30,037 nt of DNA from CAZCTO01 sp964501725 (GTDB taxonomy: Bacteria; Bacillota; Clostridia; Saccharofermentanales; Saccharofermentanaceae), in assembly GCA_964501725.1 (NCBI GenBank), contig CAZCTO010000024.1, forward strand, positions 1-30,037, given 5' to 3'. The translations under genes were made by a program, and so were the position numbers. A model generated the notes under the pieces. That model was not told the DNA's origin and ran no database searches. It worked only from the letters and a program-made list of their open reading frames with translations. This document shows positions 1 through 7,366 of this stretch, piece after piece (the stretch's first letter is position 1; the number at the start of each line of letters is the position of its first letter).

Positions 1-1884
1 CGGCGTAGCCGCTTGAATTACCGTGAGATCAAACGTAGTGCTTTGACCCTCAACCGTATAAGTAATCGTATAAATGCCCGCGGAACGACCCGTAAAAACA
101 TATCCATCACGCGCCCAAGCCGTCGCATCAAAATCCCAAGTGCCGCCCGTAATATTCGGTGTCAACGTCACACTCTCGCCCACTTCGATGGGAGACTCCG
201 AGGATGCCGACAGCATCGGAACCGCTCTCCACTGCGCGAAAATGTCCCTATTCTCAGAAAGCGTATAAGAATCTCCCACCATGAAAGACGTCCCGCTGCC
301 ATCCGCTGCCGTATTCCATCCGGAAAAAATATAGTTCGTGCGCGTCAAGTCATCCGCCGCCGGAATAGTCACGGATCTGCCATTCAAATCGGTGATATTC
401 GCAATACTGCCCGTACCACCATTCGCACTAAAAGACAATGTGTTGAAATGAAGATACGCGCCAAAATCTGGCGTCCACCCCGCAGGCACCGTAATACCAT
501 AGACTGCACCACCATCAAGCGCCGTAATCGGCTCATTTGTATGATCTGTAACAGGTTCCAGAGAACTATCGTTGCGCAGAAACACCGCTGCAGAACCGGA
601 GATGGATAAAGCGCTTGTTCCTAAAGAAGCAGAACGACCCAATCCGATATCCTGCGCGCCGCCGCTGCTTGTGGCAAAAACTTGACCGCCGGAGATGTTA
701 ATCGCTCCGCCGGAACCATAAATTCCACCACCAATGCCTGCGCCATAATCCCCCCCAGTCGTATCGACCGTGCCGCCGGAGATGTTTATCGCACCACCGG
801 AAGCGCTGTCTCCGCCACCGATGCCTGCGCCAGTAACCCCCCCAATCGCATCGACCGTGCCGCCGGAGATGCTAATCGCTCCGCCGGAACCATGCATTCC
901 ACCACCAATGCCTGCACCATTAGCCCCCCCGGTCGCGTCGATCGTGCCACCGGAGATGTTAATCGTGCCGCCGGAAAAGCCAGCTCCACCTCCACCGATG
1001 CCAGCACCAGCATCTCCACCAGCCGCATCGACCGTGCCGCCGGAGATGCTTATCGTGCCGCCGGAACTTGCATCTCCACCACCGATGCCTGCGCCAAAGT
1101 ACCCCCCGGTCGCACCGACCGTGCCGCCGGAGATACTAATCGTGACATCGGAACCGAACTGTCCACCCCCAATGCCTGCACCATAAGCTCCCCCGGTCGC
1201 GTCGATCGTGCCACCGGAGATGTTAATCGTGCCGCCGGAACCTAAACATCCACCACCTATGCCTGCGCCATATTCCCCCCCAATCGCATCAATCGTGCCT
1301 CCGGAGATGCTTATCGTGCCGCAATTACTCATTCTTCCGCCACCGATACCTGCAGCATTATCGCCTCCAGTCGCATGAACCGTGCCACCGGAAATGTTTA
1401 TTAATCCGCTGGAAATGCCATCTCCAGCACCGATTCCTGCAGCATTTCCGCCTCCGGTCGCATACAAAGACCCTGCCGGATCGGATGTGCTGTTGATTGT
1501 AAGTGTCGCCGTCCCTTCGACTTGAATGCCCGGGCATGGGATACTACTTGCATCAATCGTACTTACACCTTCCAGAAGGAGCGTATTGCCCGTGCCGGAA
1601 AAGGTTATAGGAGAGTCCAATAAATGATAATTGTTGGTGATTGAGAGATCCCGAATAGTAAGCGTCACATTTGAGCCGCATACAATCCGAATATTTGTAT
1701 TCGTACCGGAAAATGTGACACTTGCATTATCATCTACCCGAAAAACATCGCCCGCAGCATAGTCTCCGATGTTAATAGACGCACCATCAGAAATCGTATA
1801 TTCCGCGGCGGACAGAGTACCCGTTGGGAATAAGATGATGACCAGTAGTATTGCAACCAAGAATGCCGAAAATTTTCGAATCAT
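1..1884 (-). CDS. Secreted glycine-rich repeat surface protein, C-terminus cut by window edge
   Basis: The frame is open from an ATG at 1884 to the window edge (628 codons, no stop). A GAGGTG ribosome-binding site lies 7-12 bases upstream. Residues 1-27 form a signal peptide: basic start, hydrophobic core, then TLSAAE. About residues 137-398 hold nine near-identical 29-residue repeats with the pattern GGTI-ISGGTVDATGG-GAGIGGG, which probably fold as a beta-solenoid. Residues about 480-550 match the Listeria-Bacteroides repeat (Flg_new/InlB B-repeat type): ANGGTGS, then FSGWNTAADGSGTSF, then FAQW. An Ig-like beta-rich segment follows. Such proteins are exported and often anchored or adhesive, but any anchor would lie beyond the window. 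Short open frames on the plus strand here are shadows of the repeats. The function (adhesion or matrix) is inferred. Confidence 0.9.
   Translation of the reverse strand, partial: MIRKFSAFLVAILLVIILFPTGTLSAAEYTISDGASINIGDYAAGDVFRVDDNASVTFSGTNTNIRIVCGSNVTLTIRDLSITNNYHLLDSPITFSGTGNTLLLEGVSTIDASSIPCPGIQVEGTATLTINSTSDPAGSLYATGGGNAAGIGAGDGISSGLINISGGTVHATGGDNAAGIGGGRMSNCGTISISGGTIDAIGGEYGAGIGGGCLGSGGTINISGGTIDATGGAYGAGIGGGQFGSDVTISISGGTVGATGGYFGAGIGGGDASSGGTISISGGTVDAAGGDAGAGIGGGGAGFSGGTINISGGTIDATGGANGAGIGGGMHGSGGAISISGGTVDAIGGVTGAGIGGGDSASGGAINISGGTVDTTGGDYGAGIGGGIYGSGGAINISGGQVFATSSGGAQDIGLGRSASLGTSALSISGSAAVFLRNDSSLEPVTDHTNEPITALDGGAVYGITVPAGWTPDFGAYLHFNTLSFSANGGTGSIANITDLNGRSVTIPAADDLTRTNYIFSGWNTAADGSGTSFMVGDSYTLSENRDIFAQWRAVPMLSASSESPIEVGESVTLTPNITGGTWDFDATAWARDGYVFTGRSAGIYTITYTVEGQSTTFDLTVIQAATP
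691..1476 (-). repeat. Nine tandem 87-bp coding repeats
   Basis: Repeat units begin near 691, 778, 865, 952, 1042, 1129, 1216, 1303 and 1390. The step is 87 bp except for one of 90 bp, which is one extra codon. They encode the 29-residue glycine-rich units of the surface protein and keep frame throughout. Variation is concentrated in the few residues after GAGIGGG, while ISGGT and ATGG are nearly constant. Confidence 0.9.
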
Positions 1885-2059
1885 AGTCTGACACCTCACA
1901 TTTATTTTTCGGTTTTTGGCTCGTAAACACATCGGTTTTCTCGCCTTCGGTAATCGAATGGGTCGGAAAAGATATATTATGTCTACAATATCCAGTAATT
2001 AATCCGCGCAAAATACAGTACATTGAATAACTACATCTTGATAATTCTACAATAAAACT

Positions 2060-2330
2060 TTAATTGGGTCTACAAGAAGAACTGATTTTTCGTGCGCGAA
2101 TAAAAAACCGACAGTGCCGTGACAATACCGAATGCACGGTCGAACGGCCGGCGTTTTCGATTTTTTGTTGGATGTAGTCTTCGATGATTACTTGCATGGA
2201 TGCCATGGCCATGAAGTAGAGCGCGTAGAGAATAATTGTGATTGGGCTTCGCATATATGCGAAAACAAATAGTGCGGCGGCGGCCAAAATGCTGCCGATG
2301 GTGTAGGTCAGCCCGCAACTCCGCTGCTCT
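2060..2330 (-). pseudogene. Remnant of an MFS transporter C-terminus
   Basis: Read on the minus strand, this stretch encodes hydrophobic segments (LTYTIGSILAAAALFVFAYM, then ITIILYALYFMAMASMQVII) followed by EDYIQQKIENAGRSTVHSV. That order resembles the last two membrane helices of major facilitator transporters and the conserved loop before the final helix. After HSV the frame breaks, and the likely continuation (FGIVTALSVF) is in a neighbouring frame. There is no start codon with a ribosome-binding site, and the upstream part of the gene is missing. It is probably a truncated, frameshifted relic. The 175 bases between it and the surface-protein gene hold no gene that I can support. Confidence 0.5.
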
Positions 2331-2401
2331 CCATTGACACCGTCCCCTTCCTCAACTTATATTGAGTGAATAATAGGGCTCGTTAAGCGAGGGATACTGT
2401 G

Positions 2402-3607
2402 ATGAAGAACAAGCGTAACCTGCTCTTGCTCCCGCTCCTGCTGCTGCCGATCGTTGGCTTGACGGTGGCGTTTTCAACATTTAAAGAAGTTCCTGAATCT
2501 GAGACGGACAATTTATGGTCGATCCTCATGAGCGTCATCCCCGCCGGTCCCATGCTTTATTGTCTCGCGACGGTGGTGCTGGTTTTCATCTTTATTGTGA
2601 CATACCCCAAGCATCCCCACACGGATAAGGAGTGCGCGGCGACGCTTCTTTTCATAAAAGTCACGCACCTGATTACCGGGGCGGCCGTATATTTTTCTGC
2701 TCATGCATACATGACTATGCGGGGAATCGAAGAGTCGCCATATATTAAGACGTGGCTTTTGTTTTCCTTTGTGCTGAGCAGCTGTTTCGGGTTTTTCCTC
2801 CTTCTCCTTGTCGCGAAAAGCACCCGCATCCGGACCGGTTGGGTCTTCCTCGTTTCCATGTTGCAGTTCGTCATTGTCCTTGATGTTGTATCCGGCCTCT
2901 TGCTGTGGCTACGGATCAGGAAGATTGGCAGCGAGCCGGAGATTTCGACAGAAATCGGCGCAGGGAGCGAAACGGCAGTTTCGACACCGGCAGGCGGGGA
3001 AACCGCGCCTGTTTCTTTTCGCAAGAAAAGAGGCTGGCGAAGATTTCGCTGGCTCCTTCTTATACCCGGAGCATACCTGCCCTACAGCCTGATAGGCACT
3101 TTCCTTCTCATGAGTAAATTGCCGCCGCCTGCCGATAATCCATCGCCTCTTTATGAAATGATTCTTTTTGCACCGTTCATTGCTGCCGTTCTCTGCAATC
3201 TTATTTATGTCATCATCGTCCTGAACATGCCGGACGCAGCCGAGAAAATGACGCGTGCGAACATGATCGTTCGCCTTATTCAAATCCCGGGCTACATTAT
3301 TAACTTCTTTTTCGCCGCGGCTTTCATGATCACCATCTTCACGTTTGCGATCAGTTTACTGCTCACGTCTTTTAATTTCGTGTGTCTTCTGGCGACAAGT
3401 TTCCTTGGCGCAGGCATGGTCACGGGGGCGGTTAAAGATCGCAAAATGCCCGTCCGCACGGCGTTTTTCACGAGCATATTTAGCTATATTTACTTCGCAG
3501 ATGCCGCGTACGCGATCGTGCTGTTTATTTATCTTATGGTAAGGCGGATAAGCAAGGGGTCGTTTGCGCAGCGTGTCCTTAGAAGGCAAGAGCCTGAGAA
3601 TCGATAG
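2402..3607 (+). CDS. Multi-pass membrane protein with two similar halves
   Basis: A GAGGG motif sits 8 bases before the ATG at 2402; an adjacent GTG at 2399 is possible. The roughly 400-residue product has an N-terminal hydrophobic helix and at least eight membrane segments. They fall in two blocks separated by a polar linker rich in Glu, Gly and Arg (around residues 180-215). Each block ends in a similar pattern: QFVIVLDVVSGLLL in the first, and IFSYIYFADAAYAIVLF in the second, just before a basic tail. This suggests an internal duplication. The protein at 25909-27099 has the same organisation. I recall similar uncharacterised Clostridia proteins (possibly the DUF6652 group), but that label is uncertain. 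No catalytic motif is visible, so no function is proposed. Confidence 0.8.
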   Translation: MKNKRNLLLLPLLLLPIVGLTVAFSTFKEVPESETDNLWSILMSVIPAGPMLYCLATVVLVFIFIVTYPKHPHTDKECAATLLFIKVTHLITGAAVYFSAHAYMTMRGIEESPYIKTWLLFSFVLSSCFGFFLLLLVAKSTRIRTGWVFLVSMLQFVIVLDVVSGLLLWLRIRKIGSEPEISTEIGAGSETAVSTPAGGETAPVSFRKKRGWRRFRWLLLIPGAYLPYSLIGTFLLMSKLPPPADNPSPLYEMILFAPFIAAVLCNLIYVIIVLNMPDAAEKMTRANMIVRLIQIPGYIINFFFAAAFMITIFTFAISLLLTSFNFVCLLATSFLGAGMVTGAVKDRKMPVRTAFFTSIFSYIYFADAAYAIVLFIYLMVRRISKGSFAQRVLRRQEPENR

Positions 3608-3666
3608 TCAGAAGTTACAGATACAGGTATGCCGGTGATGCCGGGATGCGGCGCGCGCGGAAATTG

Positions 3667-3850
3667 CCGACTAAAACAGCAGAAACTCGAATTTAGTCGG
3701 TATTGTTGTGCCGGCGCTGCAGGGTCGGGCGCAGAATTTACCGACTAAATCACTTGGAGTCGGCTGTTTAGTCGGTAACGAGCGGCTTTTCACGGAGCGC
3801 CGGGCGCGGAATTTACCGACTAAATCACTTGATGCGGGTTGTTTAGTCGG
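3667..3850 (+). repeat. Hairpin array 1 (three units, period 74-75 bp)
   Basis: The 465-base gene-free interval before the Amt gene contains three stem-loops, at 3667-3700, 3741-3775 and 3816-3850. The arms are CCGACTAAA and TTTAGTCGG. In units 2 and 3 the stem extends to 12 perfect pairs (TTACCGACTAAA with TTTAGTCGGTAA) around a 17-base loop. The loops differ between units while the arms are invariant. Spacers of about 40 bases carry GCGGCTTTTC and a GCCGGGCGCGG block. No convincing coding potential was found here. Confidence 0.85.
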
Positions 3851-4001
3851 TAATAGGCGGCTTTTCGCGAATCAGCGCTGCCCCACTCGGCTAGAGCCGC
3901 GCCCTCTTTTCACATGTCTTCCCTAAAGGTCTCTTTTTCGCGCGTTCTGAGCGTCATCATTTCGTCGGCGCCGGTTGCCGACCGGTTCCGGTACAGGCGA
4001 C

Positions 4002-4037
4002 AAAAGACCCGGCAGATTCAATCCGCCGGGCCTTTTG
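4002..4037 (-). terminator. Rho-independent terminator of the amt-glnB fusion gene
   Basis: On the minus strand a GC-rich stem (GGCCCGGC paired with GCCGGGTC) encloses a short loop and is followed by TTTT. It lies 35 bases past the stop codon of the ammonium transporter gene. A-rich bases on the other side make it potentially bidirectional. Confidence 0.85.
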
Positions 4038-4072
4038 CTTATATGGGGGGGCTGGAGTTACTGAAACAATTG

Positions 4073-5782
4073 TTACTCGACGTCCTGAAGAGCCGCGTAA
4101 CCTTCCTCACCGGTTCGGATCTTCACAACGTTCTCTACGTCGTGTATGAAGATTTTACCGTCTCCGATATTGCCCGTATAGAGAACCTTCTTGGCGGTCT
4201 CGATGACGGAACGTACCGGAACCTTGCTGACGACAATCTCTATCTTGATCTTCGGCAGGAGGTTCGTATCGACCTCTACGCCGCGGTAGAACTTATTTGA
4301 GTGTCCGCCCTGCTGACCGTATCCGAGAACATTGGTAACAGTCATACCGGTAATTCCAAGCTTATCAAGCTCTTTCTTTAAGGGCTCGAAGCGGGTTTGC
4401 TTGGTGATGATGTCGATCTTGGTGAACTTGACATCGGAGGCTACTCCGGGGCTTGTGACAATCTCGACCGGAACCGCTTTTTCCATGGGTACCTTCGCCG
4501 CCGCGGGAACCGAAGTCTCAATAAAACCGTTAGTGAGATCGGCACTGACAAAGTCAGCGTAAGCGCTCTCCAAGCCATGCTCAGAAATATCAAGACCTGC
4601 GAGTTCTTCTTCACGGGAGGCACGCAGTCCGATCGTCTTCTTAATGATCTTGAAAAAGAGGTACATCGTGACCGCAGTCCAGACGCAGACGGCAACAATA
4701 CCCAGAGACTGGACACCGACTTGCGAAAATCCGCCGCCATAGAAGAGGCCGTTGAATCCTTCTTCATTGCCCGGAGCCGATTTTGTCGCGAAAAGCCCTA
4801 CGGCAAAACCTCCCCAAATACCGTTAAAGAAGTGAACCGCGACCGCACCGACCGGGTCGTCAATATGTAAGGCATGATCCAGAAACCATACGCCGAAGAC
4901 GACGAGGACACCGGAAACGACACCGATTACAATCGCACCGAAAGCGTCTACAACATCACAACCTGCGGTCACTGCGACAAGTCCGGCGAGCGATGCGTTA
5001 AGGCACATCGAAACATCGGGTTTTTTATACTTGATCCATGTAAAGATCATACATACAACGGTTGCAACAGCCGGAGCGATCGTCGTGGTGACGAAAATCG
5101 AAGCCAGTTGTCCGGTTGATGTAGCTGCGGCACCGTTAAATCCGTACCAGCCGAACCAAAGGATAAACACACCCAGAGCACCGAGGGTCAGAGAGTGACC
5201 GGGAATCGCCTTGACCTTTACAATTTTACCATCGGCATCTTTTTCAAACTTACCGATACGGGGTCCGAGAATCGCTGCGCCGACGAGAGCCGCGAGTCCG
5301 CCGACCATGTGAATCGCCGTCGAACCGGCAAAATCATGATAACCGAGCTGAGAGAGCCAGCCGCCGCCCCAGATCCAGTGCGCCTCGATCGGATAGACAA
5401 TTGCCGAGATTACGGCCGAGTAAACACAATAGGCCAGGAACTTCGTGCGCTCTGCCATTGCTCCGGAGACAATCGTTGCCGTTGTCGCACAAAAAACAAG
5501 ATTAAAGATAAAATTAGACCAGTCAAAGGACGCGTAATCTGTGAAAATCATCAGATCCGGCTTGCCGATCAGTCCGAACAGTGCGTTCTCACCGAGCAGC
5601 AGGCTGAAACCGATCAGAATAAAAACAACTGTACCAATACAAAAATCCATCAGGTTCTTCATGATAATATTGCCGGCGTTTTTTGCTCTTGTGAAGCCTG
5701 TCTCGACCATGGCAAATCCCGCCTGCATGAAGAATACCAGAGCGGCTCCGATCAGGAACCATACACTAAATGCTTCTCCCAT
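4073..5782 (-). CDS. amt: Ammonium transporter fused to a P-II (GlnB/GlnK) domain
   Basis: The start is the ATG at 5782, 8 bases after AAGGAGG; the open frame extends further upstream but without a ribosome-binding site. The 569-residue product begins with an Amt/Rh channel of about 11 membrane helices. The family signature DFAGSTAIHMVGG supplies the first pore histidine (H158), and AVHFFNGIWGG supplies the second (H317). After a linker, residues about 449-569 form a complete P-II domain: T-loop GYGQQGGHSNKFYRG with the tyrosine (about 499) equivalent to the uridylylation site, then PKIKIEIVV, then GDGKIF and KIRTGE, the nucleotide-binding end. Separate P-II proteins normally plug Amt channels when nitrogen is plentiful, so here gate and channel are one chain. 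Such fusions are known in some anaerobes. Strong promoter, leader hairpins and terminator indicate a single-gene transcript. Confidence 0.95.
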   Translation of the reverse strand: MGEAFSVWFLIGAALVFFMQAGFAMVETGFTRAKNAGNIIMKNLMDFCIGTVVFILIGFSLLLGENALFGLIGKPDLMIFTDYASFDWSNFIFNLVFCATTATIVSGAMAERTKFLAYCVYSAVISAIVYPIEAHWIWGGGWLSQLGYHDFAGSTAIHMVGGLAALVGAAILGPRIGKFEKDADGKIVKVKAIPGHSLTLGALGVFILWFGWYGFNGAAATSTGQLASIFVTTTIAPAVATVVCMIFTWIKYKKPDVSMCLNASLAGLVAVTAGCDVVDAFGAIVIGVVSGVLVVFGVWFLDHALHIDDPVGAVAVHFFNGIWGGFAVGLFATKSAPGNEEGFNGLFYGGGFSQVGVQSLGIVAVCVWTAVTMYLFFKIIKKTIGLRASREEELAGLDISEHGLESAYADFVSADLTNGFIETSVPAAAKVPMEKAVPVEIVTSPGVASDVKFTKIDIITKQTRFEPLKKELDKLGITGMTVTNVLGYGQQGGHSNKFYRGVEVDTNLLPKIKIEIVVSKVPVRSVIETAKKVLYTGNIGDGKIFIHDVENVVKIRTGEEGYAALQDVE

Positions 5783-5846
5783 TTCTCTTCCCTCCTTGTT
5801 GATACAAAATGCCTTAATGTCATGATTCCGCTGCGCAGCGTTGATT

Positions 5847-5908
5847 TCTCTTTCGCGATCCTCGCGAAAATAAGAGAAGGCGCCCGATTCCATAAGAATT
5901 CGAGCGCC
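5847..5908 (-). promoter_or_regulatory. Two stem-loops in the amt-glnB leader
   Basis: The leader of about 135 bases between the predicted transcription start (about 5917) and the ATG contains two hairpins on the minus strand. At 5879-5908, GGCGC pairs with GCGCC and flanks an imperfect inner stem; a T-rich stretch follows. At 5847-5877, TTTCGCGA pairs with TCGCGAAA around GGA, with an outer TCTC/GAGA. They could act as an attenuator or mRNA stabiliser. No known riboswitch class was recognised. Confidence 0.5.
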
Positions 5909-5923
5909 GTAGCTTATGAGAAA

Positions 5924-5952
5924 AATATAGCAGACACGAAAGTCAATGTCAA
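5924..5952 (-). promoter_or_regulatory. Sigma-A promoter of the amt-glnB fusion gene
   Basis: On the minus strand a consensus -35 TTGACA (5947-5952), a 17-base spacer and a -10 TATATT (5924-5929) lie about 142 bases before the start codon. This is one of the best housekeeping promoters in the window. Confidence 0.85.
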
Positions 5953-6242
5953 CACAACAATGCAATTTTGTTATATGAAAATTGCAAATTTCTGCAGATT
6001 ACATTGTGCGCTACTTCGTTTTTGCCTTTGTTTAAGGCCTTTGTCGAACAGGCGATCAGTCTTTCACCAATATTTTGCAATTTTGTATTGAATTTCTTTC
6101 ATTTTTGGTTTCGTAATCCTATATTGGAAACAGTTACGTTGATCATCGGTCACGGGGCGATATAAGCGGATAGGAAAGCGGCCGTTGGCGTAATGATTTT
6201 TGCCTAGGCAGACTGCGATGGGTTGTCTGGTTGGTAGAATCG

Positions 6243-6884
6243 CCTACCAAAAGCTCTGTAACGTTCGGTTGAGTAGGTCATCTCGCACCGGCAGAAAGGT
6301 CCCGCGCGAAAAACAGCCTACCAAAAGCTGTAAATTAGCCGGTTGAGTAGGTCATCTCGCACCGGCATGCAGAAAGGTCACGAGGGGAAAAGCAACCTAC
6401 CAAAAGCTCTAAATTNNNNNNNNNNNNNNNNNNNNNNNNNNNNNNNNNNNNNNNNNNNNNNNNNNNNNNNNNNNNNNNNNNNNNNNNNNNNNNNNNNNNN
6501 NNNNNNNNNNNNNNNACCGGCATGCAGAAAGGTCACGAGGGGAAAAGCAACCTACCAAAAGCTCTAAATTAGCCGGTTGAGTAGGTCATCTCGCACCGGC
6601 AGAAAGGTCACGAGGGGAAAAGCAACCTACCAAAAGCTCTAAATTTGCCGGTTGAGTAGGCCATCTTGCACCGGCAGAAAGGGTCCCGCGCGAAAAACAG
6701 CCTACTAAAAACTCTATAATGTCCGGTTGAGTAGGCAATCTCGCGCCGGCAAAAAGGTCACGAGGGAAAAAGCAACCTACCAAAAGCACTAAATTTGCCG
6801 GTTGAGTAGGTCATCTCGCAACGGCAGAAGTGTCCCGCGCGAAAAACAGCCTACAAAAAGCACTATAACGTCCGGTTGAGTAGG
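6243..6884 (+). repeat. Hairpin array 2 (at least seven units, period 74-75 bp, with assembly gap)
   Basis: Units of 35 bases bounded by CCTAC and GTAGG start at 6243, 6317, 6396 (cut by the gap), 6551, 6626, 6701, 6776 and 6850. The stem is 5 pairs, extending to 8 with one bulged A. Spacers are 39-40 bases and come in two types, one with GTCCCGCGCGAAAAACAG and one with GTCACGAGGGGAAAAGCAA, which alternate in the right half. The unit before the gap carries a 4-base insertion (CATG). A further inverted repeat, TTGGTAG/CTACCAA, marks the left edge (6231-6250). The array fills most of the gene-free interval between amt and the first padR gene. From 5953 to 6230 I see only AT-rich sequence. Confidence 0.9.
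6416..6515. other. 100-N scaffold gap inside hairpin array 2
   Basis: The gap is exactly 100 N. The 55 bases before it (6361-6415) are identical to the 55 after it (6516-6570). It is therefore a placeholder between contig ends that overlap or collapse in the repeat. Its real length and the true unit number are unknown. Confidence 0.95.
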
Positions 6885-6963
6885 TCATCTCGCAGATTCA
6901 ATAAAGCCGGGCAAGACATCTGTGGCGCGGACTCGCCCGCTTTTCACGCAATCAAGAAAAATA

Positions 6964-7020
6964 TTGCGTCGTATCGATTAACGATATACAATGGTCAAAA
7001 GATGTATCGATTATCGATAC
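6964..7020 (+). promoter_or_regulatory. padR promoter with two palindromic operators (first copy)
   Basis: A -35 TTGCGT (6964-6969), 17-base spacer and -10 TACAAT (6987-6992) form the promoter. The spacer contains near-palindrome TATCGATTAACGATA (6972-6986). A second, perfect palindrome GTATCGATTATCGATAC (7004-7020) abuts the AAGGAGG ribosome-binding site. The centres are 33 bases apart, about three helical turns. This is the expected layout for autorepression by the PadR product. Confidence 0.75.
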
Positions 7021-7033
7021 AAGGAGGATCGGG

Positions 7034-7366
7034 ATGCCGCGGGAAGCGCTGAAAACACTTTCGGAATCGATGTATTATGTCTTGCTGTCGCTGACGGAAG
7101 AGCGTTGCGGCATTGAGATCATGAGCAGGGTTTTCGAAGTTTCCGGCGGGCGGGTTCAGATCGGTCCCGGCACTTTGTACACGATGCTTTCGAAGTTTGA
7201 GAGCAACAAGATGATCCGGTGTGTAAGCGCGGAGCCCAAGCGCAAGAACTATATTATTACACCTTATGGATCCGGGATGCTACAGGAAGAGTATGAACGT
7301 ATCGCCCGTCTCGCAAGCGACGGTCGAAAGATTGTGGAGGAGCTCAATGAGCAAAGAAACACGTAA
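7034..7366 (+). CDS. PadR-family transcriptional repressor (first copy)
   Basis: ATG at 7034 follows AAGGAGGA by 6 bases. The 110-residue protein is a short winged-helix PadR regulator. It shows the family core YYVLLSLTEERCGIEIM, then GGRVQIGPGTLYTMLSKFE (recognition helix and wing region), then KRKNYIITPYG, and a C-terminal dimerisation helix EEYERIARLASDGRKIVEEL. PadR proteins usually repress their own operon and respond to envelope or small-molecule stress. Twin palindromes in the promoter support autoregulation. The gene overlaps the DUF2812 gene by 20 bases, a pairing common in Bacillota. A close paralog lies at 21440-21760; this copy has a slightly longer C-terminus (QRNT) because its stop codon is displaced. 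Confidence 0.93.
   Translation: MPREALKTLSESMYYVLLSLTEERCGIEIMSRVFEVSGGRVQIGPGTLYTMLSKFESNKMIRCVSAEPKRKNYIITPYGSGMLQEEYERIARLASDGRKIVEELNEQRNT

Noticed and set aside
682..1245. Plus-strand open frames over the repeats
   Set aside because: They are mirror frames of the minus-strand surface protein and have low-complexity Thr/Ala/Arg composition without ribosome-binding sites.
5195..6091. 298-codon plus-strand open frame opposite amt
   Set aside because: It is antisense to the well-supported transporter gene, has charged, non-globular composition and covers the amt promoter.
6243..6884. CRISPR array
   Set aside because: Units of 35 bases with spacers of 40 bases resemble CRISPR geometry, but the spacers are themselves repeated, the repeats form a long-loop hairpin, and no cas gene is present.
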